This document shows positions 1 through 12,949 of a DNA stretch of 64,000 nt, piece by piece. Origin of the DNA: Cyclina sinensis. Lineage: Eukaryota > Mollusca > Bivalvia > Venerida > Veneridae. The stretch spans positions 23,219,770 through 23,283,769 of the forward strand of contig JAAONU010000002.1 in assembly GCA_012932295.1 (NCBI GenBank). The letters run 5' to 3'. The position numbers and the translations under genes were made by a program. Below the pieces are notes generated by a model, which was given only the letters and a program-made list of their open reading frames with translations, was not told the DNA's origin and made no database searches. The stretch's first letter is position 1, and each line of letters opens with the position of its first letter.

Positions 1-1634
1 TTCAACTATAAAGTTTCTACATATTATCTCTAATCACGTTCATTTTACACAGATTGGTTTTCGGTACCATTTTGAACTAGCTGATGGCTCTGTGAAGGTG
101 AAAGATTTAACACTACGTACGTTTCATATAGCATGAATCTTATCTTCAAGTATATACAAGAGTCGCGTGCTAGAGTCACGCATGACATGGGTTAATATTA
201 CATACTGAGGTTTGTTGATGTAAGTTTTTACAATCAATTAACTGTTTTTATATATTTTCCTTCAGAACAAAATATTAATACGCATGCTTTATATGGAACC
301 AGGGTTGTTGACTGACAATCGCTTTGATTATCTTATTTTTTTTCATCCTTCAACCCTTAGAACTGTCTTGCATAGAAGCATCACTGTCATTGTTCCTGTT
401 TTTGATGTTCCCTATCTTTGATTTATTAACGCCATTAAGAAATATGGAGCCATACTAATTAAAATACATTACCAGAGAAAAAAATCTACCAACAAGTTTT
501 TACCACTCCTTTTATGAAACGTACATGTATAGTTCACCAATAAATTCACACACACATTTACGAAAGATTTACACGACGTTAAGCTTACACCTTCACACAG
601 CACCCCTTTCCGTTGCATCAAACCTATGATTATTATATTTTAGCCTCGACCTAACGCTGCATGTCCCTCAAGCATATATGAGTACTGACGTAAAAAGAAA
701 CACTTGTTGCTTGATGTTAGTTACAAAGATACCAAAGATTTATTTTGATCAAATGATATACTTTTCTAAGATGACATTGACGTCAGAAATGCTCTACTCC
801 CGTGGTGTGTAGCCTATAGTCAGTAACGGACATGACCACCTCTCTGAGCTCAGTCTGCACGGACTCAAGATGTCATACAGTCTTGCAAGTTTATGGACCG
901 TTTACAGTTTCATGGCTTCCTATTTTTGATTTAGGTTCTGAACTGGTCTGTTGAAGTTAGATGCAACGTCTGATGAGTCAGTGTGACAGGCCCCACAGGT
1001 ACTCATTGTTGGGAGAATTTCGTGAAGTTCACGTTGATTTCATAAAATATATTGTCGCAGAATCTGGCAAGATGGGGAGACACACCTGTTGTACGGTCAA
1101 CTGGATACTTTGAGTAATGGATAAACATATTGCCTGAGAATTTGGTCTCCATATTTTTCTTCCGTCATTTAACATAAGTCGGTTCTTAAAGTGTGGTACC
1201 GCCATACACGATTTAGGACCCTTATCCGAAGCGGTCAAGCTCTACCAGACACACGTCTGTCTCTTTGAAACCCGTCTTCGACCGTCGGAATGGTGCTACG
1301 TGGTTTGCATTCATCCGTGAACAAAACATGCTTCCACTACCTTTTTGGAAAGGTCTTTTGGCATTGACGTTCGAGCAAGGCCATCGTTTAATCCTTTCTC
1401 TCGGGTGTTAGAGGTGGACCGATGTAATGTCTGTACGGAGGCGGTTTCTGTCTTCTTTTGAGGTTTCTCTTACATGTGAGGTGTTTGTACATGAGTGTAG
1501 TGACACATTTAATGTCATTTTTTAGGCACTGGAATCCAGAGCACAGATTCTTTTTTAATTTGCAGGGTTGAATGGCTTTGGCATTACTACTGAGGCTTAA
1601 ATGGCAGAGTTCTACTCAATTCATATTTATGCCC

Positions 1635-1770
1635 ACGAAGAGAGGCATATAGTTTTTTAACTGTCCGTCTGTCAGTCAGTCTGTTGGTCATTCCGTCCGA
1701 AAACTGTAACACTGACCATAACTTCCTAATTAGTAATTGAATATACTTCATACTTAGACATAGGCATTTC
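1635..1770. repeat. Interspersed repeat with ATGCCC..GAGGCATATAG motif (unit 1)
   Basis: Contains a TTTATGCCC-to-GAGGCATATAG motif, a CTGTCCGTCTGTCAGTCAGT run, then CCATAACTTCCTAATTAGTA and a CATACTTAGACAT element. The second half resembles the monomers of the satellite at 61700-63770. It lies in the last intron of gene A. Confidence 0.6.
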
Positions 1771-1918
1771 TATTTCGAGTCAGAAATTTCTTAAGTATAT
1801 TGCAAAAATCTGTGTTATATTTCCAGTTATAAGTCTTGTTATAATTTAGATATGTAGACATGTTCAACAATAAATAAGGTAAAATGCAGAAGCTGCGCCC
1901 ATATTGTGCGAACTTTAC

Positions 1919-4900
1919 CTCTTTCTTAACATCACAAGAAGAAGGACAATTGCTTCTACAAGAATACACGTGCTGACTATCACGACGACTACTGTTTCAA
2001 TTCGTGTCAAATCTGTAACAATTAACAAAAAGGAAATCATTATCCAGTCATCTGAAAGAGACATAGAAGAAGAGATAACTCAATGACTCAACATATTTTA
2101 ATCAATACACATAAGTTAGACGTGGAAGTTAAACAAGTAGTTATTGCTCTTAAACAATAGGTTAATACAACTATACCTTTAGTTTCTATTTTACAGAGAA
2201 TCCTTCTGTTTGTACTATTGCCTGTAAACGTAAGGATGTACTCGTCATTTTCTCTAGTCAATACTCCGTGACGTATCACACTTGAATTGTCCTCAGCTGA
2301 AACAATTTGGTTTAATTTAGCTGGGGTTAATAACATTCTTAACACTCAGGATCAGATCAGTCGGGTAGTATATTTAACATGAGTAGAGTAAGATTCTTAT
2401 TTTACGTAACAATATGCAGCTTTTCTTACTGTTTCATGGTTAAAGTCAGTAGCAGGGCTCGAAATATTGCCGTCAATGAGTGTGACGAATAGTTACAACT
2501 AATCTCTGATCTTAACCTCTAGACACGGATATGGTTAATTCGAAATAACAAGCACTACTAAGACTGGTGTTATCTTTGCAGTACTTGTTGTTTATTTGTC
2601 AATCTGAGTCGTGGATGGCGTATGTAGAAGTGAAATTTCTGAAGTAATGACTACAGTTTAAATACGTGCCATCGTCGGATACCCACGGCCGATCCATTAA
2701 CATTTATAAGCCGTGCGATTTTCGAACGATATCTAGAGGTGTGCCAAAGACAGCTATTTCATTGGTTCCCTCACGATTTCTTGACGCCGAGAACAGCTGC
2801 ATTTCTACCCTAGGACTGAGACATGTACGCCGAGAACAGCTGCATTTCAACATTATAACGCACATCTAAGACGAGAACAGATGCATTTCTACCCAAGGAC
2901 TAAAACATATACGCAGCATTTCGACACCAGAATAATTAATACCTGTACGCCGATAACAGCTACATTTTGACACATATACACCAAGAAAAGCAGCATTTCG
3001 ACACTAGGTCTCAAACATGTAAGCCGATAACAGCAGCATTTCGACACTAGGTCTCAAACATAAACGCCGAGAACAGCAGCATTTCGACAGTAGGTCTCAA
3101 ACATGTACAACGAGAACAGCAGCCTTTCGACACTAGGTCTCAAACATGTACGCCGAAAACAGCAGCCTTTCGACACTAAGTCTCAAACATTTACGCCAAG
3201 AACAGCAGCATTTCGACACTAGGTCTCAAACATGTACGCCGAAAATAGCAGCCTTTCGACACTAGGTCTCAAACATGTACGCCGAAAACAGCAGCTTTTC
3301 GACACTAAGTCTCAAACATTTAAGCCGAGAACAACAGCATTTCGACACTAAGTCTCAAACATATATGCCGAGAACAGCAGCATTTCGACACTAGGATACA
3401 GACACGTACGCCGAGAATAGATACAATTAGACACTTGGACTCAGGCATGTACGCCGAGAGCAGCTGCATCTGAACACTAGGACTCGGACATGTACGCCGA
3501 GAGCAGCTGCCTCTGAACACTAAGACTCAGACATGTAAGCCGAGAACAGCTGCAGTTTGAAACTAGTACTCAAACATTTACGCCCAAATCAGCAACATTC
3601 CACCACTATGACTCGGACATGTACGCCGAGAGCAACTGAATTTTGACATTAGAACTTACTGATAGGAAGACTTGCTATGTTGACTATTTTAATCACTTGT
3701 TGGAAATTCTGAAAATACAACTACTTCTAAATTTATTAATTTTTACCTTCCTCCTTGTACAGCGTATGGTGATATATTACGGGACTTCTTATAACATTGG
3801 TCCACACTGTTTCATTTTTTTCCTGACTACTCAGATTATTTGAAGATGGCAACATCAATGCTCCAGATGAAAAGCATTGAATGGAAGTGCCAATCCAAGA
3901 ATGTTTTACTGACGGATGGGCTGTATGAATATACTTTCCAGCTTGAAAAGAAAAGCAACAATAACAGTTATACTTTACACAAATATCTGATATTTGTTAA
4001 CATGGTTTTATAGTTCCTTCATAGGTAAAAATGAAGTTTTTTCATGTACTAAGGGGAAAAACGTTTTCTTCAGGATACCTCTGTTCATGTACAATAAAAC
4101 GTATTAAAATAAATCAATACACTGCCTATTTGTGAACAGTGCTTGTTCAATGTACGTATGTGAGGAGATAGGTGGTTATTTATATTTATCTAAAACGCGA
4201 TGTTAGTTTCAGCGCAATGTTCGTTTTGGCGTGAAGACAGAATGCCATTCTGTTTTCTCTTTCCTGTTCCTCTACAAACCTGACTAAAATAAGTGATTAC
4301 TGCTGTCATAAAACATTTTAAAGTTTGGTTGAACATATCTAAATTCTAATTTTTAATTCAACTTTGACATATGTCCAGACAGAACTTGACATACCACAAG
4401 ACAATTTTCATCGTAAATAGATTAACTTACAAAAGTCACATGCAACAGCATTTGAATCGTTGCAGTTTGCCCATGAAGACTGATTTCTATCTTGATTGAA
4501 TTGAAGACATGACATGCTCCTTTCACTGCTTTGCATGTGTACTTTGGCTTGGTTATGACCAGCTGAAATAAAAGAAAACCATGTCGATTTTACATTACTC
4601 TTGTAAATATTCGCGCTAAAAATCTTTTCAAACATGCATACATTTCATCTTATAAATTCTAGCCGTGTCCTAAGAATCTGCCGTACATACAACAGCATAA
4701 ATGTTATTTTGTATAATATTATATGCATTAGTTTAGAAACAACGACATTGAAACAACAGCTCATAGTAAACTTTAGTAAATTCATTCACAACTCTCTAAT
4801 TTGATTATAAAAAATCGAACTGAAATTTTAAGCACTTATTGCTATGGTTAACCTCACTGTCAAATGAAGACAAAAGAAAATACAAGAACATTGAAAGAAA

Positions 4901-7551
4901 AGTAACATCGTTATTCCAAAAACCTTTTTTTTTAGATATGATATGTTTAAACATCATCTCCAGTTATTAAGAGTGTTTTGTAATTGATCTAAAACATAAT
5001 TGGGGGCATCTGTGTCATACGTCGTGTACACTTCAAGACTGAAATCTTTGTTTGTTAAATATAAGTTAGTGCAATTTTTGTATTTGCAAACTAGTATGTG
5101 ATTTGTTGAGCAAATATTGCCTTATTTCAAAAAAAAGATATTTATTAAAAAAAAATAAAAATTAAAAAAATAAAAGGGCAAGTTAAACGAATATCCACCA
5201 GAGAATATCAATAATAACCTCGGTCAATATTTATACCTTCTGGTTGATATCACACCATATTTTATATTTCAGTTAATAATTGTATAAATGCAGTTTTTTT
5301 TTGCGCCTGTCAATCAAGAAGTACTTACAATTGTGTAAATATTTGGCTTTGGTTCCCTATTTCCAAGTCGCCATTCATTATCCTTATCTGGTGCATTTCC
5401 TTTTTTTTCAAGTCATGTATGAGTATTTAAAGATTAACGCAAACCACATTGGACAAAATACATAGACTAATTTTTTAGCAACTCTATTACATTTTAAACG
5501 TATTATGTTTTCGAGCATTTATCTTAGAAAAAATGGTAGGTTCTTATACAATGCAAATTCTATATATACGTGTACATCAAAAGGCAGTTCTTTATCAATT
5601 TTATAAGCCTAGAACTCCTCTTATTACTATTATTTTTCTGCACTGTGCATTATTACTCTGTGGTTTTAAACAACTGTAATACTTATAATAAACATTGTTG
5701 TTGTTACAGTAAAAAAAAAATAGTGCAATATCGACGTAAACAACTGTAATGCGTGAAAAGTATGCATTTTTGATCTTCCTCTTAAACACTAGCTTTTTCA
5801 GTATCACTTACAGAATTTGGAAACTAGCTTCATGAAACTTAATGTTACATGGTTAGAACTATATTCTTATTCTATATCCTTGATCACATTTGTATTTGAA
5901 AGTGCCAACCTTTTTGCTACAATCTGACTATCGATAACACTGTTTTCATACCATGGGTGTAAACAGATAGGAAACCAGGTCCACCACACGCCACGCCCTG
6001 TTGGTACATACATTCACTGCTGCAGGTTGGATTCATGGTTGATGTATCACTTACTGACCAGGGGTTGACTTGGAAACAAAAACACTGTCAAAACATAAAG
6101 ATTCTTTTTTCTATAAATTTTAACAATCAATAATGTTCATATTTGTGGTATATTTTGAAACAGATTATATTTCTATAAGTATATCGTTTATTTCTTCCTT
6201 ACAATACAAGTCAGTGAGAGTCGTTGTTTCCATATTATGTTTGATAGATAACAGCATTTATGTATTAAATTAATTTATCATTTTGACAGTTAGTACCTAC
6301 TTGAATTGATATTGTATTCAAATAGCCTTTACTTGTCGCAAATTTTAAGTTAGATCGGTAGTGTGTGCTTATATTAAAATATATCATGTATTATTAATGC
6401 CTCCTTCTTGACATTGTAACACTTGAGAACCATTACCTTCATGTCCATCAGTCCAAAATAGTTTGCGTATCCACATTGCCTAAAACATTGACCCGGACTG
6501 CCAAAGTCCTCAAAGCCACTTCTGTTGAACTCTTTCTCAAGACAACCTTTAAAATGCTCAGAAATAATAAAAGTATGCATCCACTCTTATAACTCATCTC
6601 TGGGGTGCCATTATATTTTATTATTCTACTTTTACACAAGTGCTTCCTAATCATAATATGCTAATGGTGAACTAAATAATTAACCTGCTGAATTCACGCT
6701 TGATGAAATGTTTGCTTGGATGAGTCCTTATTCAAATGGACATTTAGTAAAAATGAAAGCAGTATTGAAACTGTTATAATTATAGTGTTGATTAAAAATG
6801 AATGGAAATGAATATCAGACGATTTTCATGAAAATCCAAGACCTAAGAATGTAAGCTTAACAAAAATTGAAACTGTTCATTTATATGATAAAAATCAGAT
6901 ATACATGGTTTATTCTTCTGCGTTTTATATCTTTTTGTATTGTTTATACTGGAGAAAATAAAGGTTGCACAACCTGCGAATGCATCTTTCTCTAAGTTTC
7001 ATAGAAGAACAGACACAATACAATCACACCCACCTACATAATTGAAAGATTCCATTTTCTCAAAATACCCGACCCAAACGTCTTTTCCGTTCACATCAGG
7101 CAGGCTGTCATTATTGACAACATTTTTACCAGAAGTAAACTCAAAAGATGGTGCCCCAACATAGCAAATATTTTCCATTTCATTCCAAAATGAGACGATT
7201 GTTGACAGATAAAAGTGTTCTTCTGCAATAATAGAAAGAATGACACTAAAAGTAAATCACATGTGTAGACATGTATAAACTTTGGCTTATTGCATTTAAT
7301 AAGTTTTAGTATACCTTTTTCCCTCCTACAATTGTAAATAACACTGAGAGTTTAAACCCGTATCTCTGCATTTACTCTTTATTTTGTTTTTACATAAAGC
7401 ATCGCTAGATGTATTAATGTTCTTATATAGTTTTGTTATTACAAAGCTCATGCAAATAGATTGAAACATAGATAAATTTACCTGACAGCGTAGCAGCAAA
7501 GTGCTGATTCACAATGCTAAAATATACTAAAAACTTTATATCTGAATGCAT
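1919..7551 (-). CDS. Receptor gene copy A, exons 1-8 intact; last exon lies outside the window
   Basis: Same architecture as the intact copy at 30217-38053. Exons: 7551-7482 (ATG and signal peptide), 7222-7034 (lectin-like 1), 6546-6437 and 6084-5952 (WSC-like), 4562-4431 (Cys/Trp linker), 3920-3747 and 2296-2177 (lectin-like 2), 2012-1919 (transmembrane). Lengths are 70, 189, 110, 133, 132, 174, 120 and 94, identical to copy C, with no stops and all GT-AG borders. Position 1 of the window aligns about 75 bp beyond the tail exon of copy C, so the ninth exon should sit roughly 75-200 bp left of the window. Differences from copy C include SFWNEMENIC for SSWNEMENIC, NPT for NQT, and an altered start of exon 6 (SHPS for FSPS). 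Several others are silent. Intron 6 carries the 43-bp minisatellite. Confidence 0.82.
2783..3640. repeat. 43-bp minisatellite in intron 6 of gene A
   Basis: About 20 degenerate tandem units containing ACTAGGTCTCAAACATGTAC followed by a GCCGAGAACAGCAGCATTT-like part. The array lies between exon 6 and exon 7. Because 43 is not a multiple of three, open frames across it are chance products with 43-codon periodicity, not proteins. Confidence 0.9.
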
Positions 7552-8030
7552 AATTTTCTTTTCTGTTCAAATGTTACAACAGAAATAATTTCATCACTTC
7601 GATAACACAGTTTTGTAAACAGGAAGAGAAAAGATATAAGGAAGTTGAAAGTACCATTGTTCTCTATTTTTCACAAATCTTTCGCCTGGAAGACAAACTA
7701 CAGAATTACTGATAAAGTTCTGTGTACAACTCTAACAACTTTTTTTATCAGAGAGAAAAAAACACTCTTTCTGGAAGGTGTTTTAATAACAAAAAAAAAT
7801 GAACATATAACAACCAAGTTTCTTAAATTGTTTGAAAGACAAGAAAGTACTTGGAACGAATCCGTAGTGGAGTGATAAAGCACATGATATGTATTTCAGG
7901 GGTATTAAGTTCAATCACTTACTCATTCACTGACACTATTGTCATTCGGTGAGGCGTTAAACCAAAGTTCCGTGTATAAGTATTTTACACTTAACACTGG
8001 AGAAAACAGATTGTGGCAAAACAGAGTGTG
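7552..8030. other. Upstream region of gene A, no recognised gene
   Basis: Lies directly 5' of the receptor start codon and should contain its promoter and 5' UTR. It is conserved in units 2 and 3. I see no TATA box at a convincing distance and cannot place a transcription start. Frames of about 60-76 codons on both strands are not kept between units because homopolymer lengths vary. Confidence 0.5.
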
Positions 8031-8033
8031 ACC

Positions 8034-9108
8034 ACAGTCTTCGAATTTAGACGCCGGACCGAAGGCCCAGCCCACCAAAATGGCTGACGGTCCAGTAAAA
8101 ATTACAAATCAGTCCGACTCTCCAGTGAATATTGGTGCTGTTTTTTTTACTAATTACAGTAAACAAAGTTGAGAAACAAGTAAAAAGTAGTGTTTTTGAA
8201 AATAAAATGAAATTGTTTCTTAAAAATGCATTCTTCTCCATAGAACAGTTTCGTTTAACCCAACTACAACATAACGCATTCGTACTTAGTTTACACATAA
8301 CCGATGCTCAGGCTATAATCTCCCTTTCCAGTTTTCGCGATAAATATGATATTTTATTTTAATTATAAACCAGGCTATTTCTGGTGTAAAGAGAAAAAAG
8401 CCCGCCGAAAGTAACACCTTATTTTCATTATTCTGTTTCATGAAATAACTCTGTTTCGGTTTCCTTTTTTCTTCTTTTTTTATATGCATGTATACATTTT
8501 CGGAAAGTAACATCCGATCGATTCCATTACACTCATTTATCGACCATGGTCCATAATGTAGTCGTACGGAATATATACCAGGGGTAATCAATGGTGACAT
8601 GTATATATGGCATTTTCAGAAAAAAAGTTGAGCTAAAAATCTGGTAACAAGTTTAACTGAACTGACAGTGTCCTGTACAAGTGAATCAATTATACCAGAG
8701 CCTTTTTTCACAGGTTGGGCAATGTGTCCTTCCCTTAAATGTAATTAAAAGGGGAAGAAAAAACTTGATGTAAATTGAATTTTAGGGGAAAATTATGATT
8801 TTAAAGAATTTTCCTAAGGGGAAGACGCCTGTAAACGGCGTAGAAGGTGGAATAGTCATGAATACTATTATTTTCACTAAACAATACTATTGTTAGGCTA
8901 TGAAGAAAGTTCAAAGTATAATTAATATTATTGTTAACATTGTGGTGACAAGTTCTACTTCAAAACATAGCCTTATTGTTTTGTTTATCCTTATAGCATT
9001 GTTCACAGCTATTATTCGGTCCAGTTAAATGTCATTCGGTCCAGTCAGATTATTGCCTTGGCTGGTCCGAATGTCCAGTGCTTCAAATAGTTATTCGTGA
9101 AGACTGTT
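8034..9108. mobile_element. ~1.08 kb inverted-repeat insertion (unit 1)
   Basis: Left end ACAGTCTTCGAAT, right end GAAGACTGTT, flanked on both sides by ACC (8031-8033 and 9109-9111). Unit 4 has an empty site at about 51778-51790 (GTGTGTCCACTGAATA), as expected for an insertion with a 3-bp target duplication. No transposase frame is visible, so this is probably a non-autonomous DNA element of unknown superfamily. Internal GGTCCAGT and CGGTCC motifs recur near both ends (8053-8100 and 9015-9080). Confidence 0.6.
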
Positions 9109-9242
9109 ACCACTGAATAAGACATATCTTGCGATATCCCCAAATCCTAACAAATTAAGACACTGCATGGGGTCATCGTTAACAACGATAGAGAAGTAAG
9201 TAAGACCGTAGTTTATCTCGTCAGAACTCAATGTCCTTTGTC

Positions 9243-9325
9243 TTGCCTTAGCTCTGAGTGATCAAACCGGGATCGTCAAAGTTTAACAATCTGATGCTCT
9301 ATCGATTGAGCTAGCCGGGCCGGCT
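9243..9325 (-). repeat. tRNA-like sequence, probable SINE head or tRNA relic (unit 1)
   Basis: On the minus strand GCCCGGCTAGCTCAATCG is followed by ATAGAGCATCAGA and CCCGGTTTGATCA. These are a good A-box and D-arm and a weak B-box like those of tRNA-Lys or tRNA-Asn. The anticodon loop is too long (about nine bases, TTGTTAAAC) and no full acceptor stem forms, so it is not a working tRNA. Confidence 0.55.
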
Positions 9326-10660
9326 TAAAGAAAAACGTATGTAAATAAATAAATCTGTGACACGCATCTATGATAATAAATAGTACGCTCTGCGACGTGT
9401 TAACTTTTTCTCCGGATCAAAAACGGCAGAGACTAATGGCAGATAAAAAATCTTAGGACATGACATACGACGTTAACAAATGCACCAGGCCGAGTTTAAC
9501 ATGCTGTTTAATTACAAAGTGTGAATTGATTAATGCCATTACAATTTCAACGAATAAATTTGCCTTGACATGTACAAGTTAAAAATCCTTCATCCGTGAA
9601 AACGATTCTGGGTGATTAAAGCCGATGTCTTGAGGGCCTTTTCTGTATTGAATTAGTGTTTATGATTGTTGCAAAACACCGGCAGCATTTCAAATTGTAA
9701 CAACAACAACAACAATCGAAATAGATTTTTGACAAACCGGCAATAACATGATTATATGCAGACTCGATTGGTAGTTTCGCCGGTACACTTACGCCCAATA
9801 TGTCTAATTTCAATTTGCTTTTCCATGTATCGTTTTCAATTAAAATGATTTTCAGAAAAAAAACTTCCATTTTTAACCAGCCAGACAGCGTTGCCAATTA
9901 CAGCTCCGCACAAACCCCGGTTCACGACAACACAGATTTGGTGGTGTTTAACCTGTAACAAATTGTGTAACCGAGGAATTTACCGAAAAGGCAACTACCA
10001 AAACAAACATTCCAAAATAACCAGAAAATACACGTGGAAAGTATTTTCGGGAATGAATCCTTCATAAAGACTAGTAGTTGATTATGCAATGATCTTTAGA
10101 GTAGCTGTAGGATCTAAATAGGCTGACAGTAGCACACAAAGTGTTAACCACATATGCATCAACAGCATACAGACACTCAACTACAATTCAAAAACATGCA
10201 AAGTCTCGAGTATATTAACACTAAATCCCACTTAGGGTTATAGTATATTGTTAAGGTCATCTGAGGCTAAAGAGGTCTTCTTGGGTAAACATCAAATTTG
10301 GACCTGATTTTTACTTAATTATATCGAACCAAACACAGTACCCATCAAAACGATATGAGCACATGACATTTCAAGGTCAACTGACATAGTCTGTCAACTA
10401 ATTGCATTTTATTATACTATGAGAGCTTTTTTATGGGAAAAACACTGTAATTAAAAAAAAGTTTAAAAAATGCCACTTTCCTGTTTCATGATGTTACTCT
10501 TAGTTCACAGGTTACAATGATTTACTTAGACTTCATGTGGTCGATGTACTTTGTGTGGTTTTGAACTTCAAGTTCCATAAATTGCAATCACATTGAAATT
10601 TCTGGAGAAAAAAGTTTGAGAGTTAATAAACAGAAATTCAAATAACTTTGGCCATAATGT

Positions 10661-10996
10661 ATGGTAGAAATACAAATTTACTGGTGTATTAAATGTCTAC
10701 GAGAAACTAGTGATATAAACAGACATATCTTGGCTGAATGTGATACATATACACGCGAACGGACATGCTTTAGTCAGTCCATTGATCAGAAATTTAGCTC
10801 TGAAGTATGCAATTATTTTCTTAGAATTAACTCGGAAGCATTCATTCGAGGACTCCTTGATTCCAATCTATTGGCTGTCTTTGGTATTAATCCAGAACTC
10901 CAAAAGAGCTTCACCTACCTATTTTGTAAATACATTCATACATTCACGACATAACAATGCAATATAAAAATTATAATAATGATAATAATAAATAAT
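10661..10996 (+). mobile_element. LINE 3' end relic with CCHC knuckle (unit 1)
   Basis: An open frame of 97 residues begins CIKCLRETSDINRHILAEC after a short leader, a C-x2-C-x9-H-x4-C knuckle like the one ending many non-LTR retrotransposon ORF2 proteins. An AT-rich microsatellite tail (AATAATAATAA) follows. Just beyond, at 11012-11036, AAACATTCTC and GAGAATGTTT form a 10-bp hairpin that could be part of the 3' UTR. No reverse transcriptase motifs are readable upstream. The family cannot be assigned. Confidence 0.55.
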
Positions 10997-11880
10997 CTTA
11001 GAACACTCTAAAAACATTCTCCATGAGAGAATGTTTAGATTACTAAGGTTAAAATGCAATATATAAATCCATGTTAATTGACCCCATACATGACACTTAT
11101 AATTCATGTTTTCGATAAGTTATAAATGTAATCGGAAAAATGGATAAGAAAAGTACATAAAGAAATTTCAATAAAAAGCGTTATATTTGAAAACTCTGAA
11201 AATCAACATTTCATATCTAAATAGGTTAACATTGTGTATGTATATTGTTATAATCCTACCTAATGTAATTGTATATTTAATGTACGACATAATGCATTGT
11301 GTATGATATTTTCTTTGTGTATATGTTCAGTAATCGTATGTTATGTTCTCATGAATATATTTTGATTCATTGTTATATCAGTCTCTGAAAAGTGGAAAAA
11401 GGAAAATATATATTCTGTTGTAAATAATTGTATTTCCCTCATGTGCATTATATGTTTTGTCCCTTTGAGTGGCCGGTATTTCTGGGTTAACGGTGGTTGG
11501 GCATGCGTTTTTGTAAGTTTGCATAACAAAGCCTTTAGGACGTAACAGTAGCAACTTAGACCTATCTAAGGTTTCTTTTTTTTAAAAAACCTACTGGTTA
11601 CAATTAGATTAAGATATTTTCTTTCCTAAAACTTATTAATATTTTCTCCTCAAACACAACTTCACGATGGAGATAAATGATTACTCTGACGTCGTATGCA
11701 CCTTGCACTAAATTTTGACTAAAAAGTATTTATATATATTTGGCTTGTACAGTGACCTTATATTACGTCGATTCTTATCATTTAATTTACAAAATGTCAA
11801 TATTAAGACTAATTCCCGGATTCACGGAATACCTCGACGATTGAGACATCACAGGCAATGTCTCCTGCTGTTTTATGAGT

Positions 11881-12032
11881 TTTATTGTCTGTGAGAAAAA
11901 AATCATCGTTATTTCACTCGTGCCTTCTTAGAATATATCTGTTTTACTTATTATTTTATTGTCTGTGAGAAAAAAAATTCATCGTTATTTCACTCATACC
12001 TTCTTAGAATATATCTACTTTACTTATTATTG
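11881..12032. repeat. Direct duplication, ~74-bp period (unit 1)
   Basis: Two adjacent copies of TTTATTGTCTGTGAGAAAAA plus the CGTTATTTCACTC and CTTCTTAGAATATATCT parts. Confidence 0.8.
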
Positions 12033-12637
12033 TCATTTTTTATGATCCATGGAATAGAAGGTCATCTTCAAGCATCGCATTATACATGTTCAATAATTGC
12101 TTTACCATTATGAAGCATCTGGATACTTGTTTTTAGATAATCATAGATTTCTTCACCGGATTAGTGCATCCAAAATGAAAATGCTTGCATTGCTTTTTTA
12201 CAATTCCTGGGAAAGATCGTTAAACTTATTTTTAATGTTCATCATATTTGCTGGGAAATGGGAAGAGTGGGTATCAGTTATAAAGTCATAAGTTGCAATT
12301 GCGACGCCGCTGGTGATTATGTGCCACCAACTGATACTTTCATTGTTATAACATTTCTAACGGAAGTCCATCTATATGTCCGTATCGGTAATTTTAAATT
12401 ACACTAATCTAAAAGTTTTGTTTATAATTATCAGTCCATATGTGTAATTCTCTCATATTTTGGCAAACCTGGTTACATACTTTTTTAAAATCCATTTCTT
12501 TAAAAGCATTTCTATGAAATACTGGTAAAAACTGTCTCTGAAACAATGAAAGAAAAAACACAAACAAATATAAGTTTTGCTCATATCATTTTGCTTTGAC
12601 ATTTACCAATTAACAACTGAAATCTGGGGTAATCAAA

Positions 12638-12946
12638 ATGCCTTGTTTGTCAGAGTCTGAACGTAATAGAGCTATCAGGATGTTGCAAGTAGACATTACG
12701 TTGTAATCGGAACACCTAATAAGCTTCAGAGACATTTTTGTGTACACTCCGTGCACTCCATAAATATAGGTCACACAAATGGCCTTCAACAAACGGTTTA
12801 GCAGTGGTCAAGGTGAGCGATCTGCCTCTGCTTGTGTCAGACAACTGGCAAATTCGAAGGCGGTGGCGTTATGATGTGGGATGGAATCATCGGGATAGGA
12901 GCATGTACAGAAGACTAGACTCATTATCTTTCGTTGAAACTTGTTG
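12638..12946 (+). pseudogene. Tc1-like transposase relic (unit 1)
   Basis: Begins MPCLSESERNRAIRMLQ, typical of the N-terminal helix-turn-helix of Tc1-like transposases. About 150 bp later the frames resume with GERSASACVRQ and GGGVMMWDGI, matching the GER.A..CV and GGGSVMVWGGI blocks before the third catalytic residue in that family (family knowledge from memory). The DNA-binding linker and first DD part between them are missing, and stops and frameshifts are present. A dead, internally deleted copy. Confidence 0.72.
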
Positions 12947-12949
12947 AAG

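Noticed and set aside
1029..1238. 69-codon minus-strand frame repeated in units 1, 2 and, altered, 4
   Set aside because: Units 3 and 4 have a 5-bp loss that shifts the frame, the acceptor is poor, and it is not needed to complete the receptor. Recurrence is explained by the segmental duplication.
1388..1528. Possible extra cytoplasmic exon on the minus strand ending in a PPPY-containing stretch
   Set aside because: It is open after a TTCCAG acceptor and unit 4 shows an in-frame 12-bp loss and two silent changes, but its phase (0) does not fit the preceding transmembrane exon (phase 2), while the tail exon at 30337-30217 fits perfectly.
1904..2086. 60-codon plus-strand frame present in all four units
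   Set aside because: It lies antisense to the transmembrane exon and is a shadow of it.
3320..3520. Cysteine-rich small protein encoded across the repeat array
   Set aside because: It is a translation of the 43-bp minisatellite; the unit length is not a multiple of three and the sequence just cycles with a 43-codon period.
6374..6654. Two overlapping 68-codon minus-strand frames recurring in units 1-3
   Set aside because: They are read-throughs of exon 3 (6546-6437) in the correct and a shifted frame, running into introns on both sides.
9243..9325. Functional tRNA gene
   Set aside because: The A-box is good but the anticodon loop is too long and the acceptor stem does not form; three units share the same defects.
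9616..9897. 80-90 codon minus-strand frame repeated in units 1, 2 and 4
   Set aside because: Indels in CAA and A runs change the frame between units, there is no domain, and no splice or start context is convincing.
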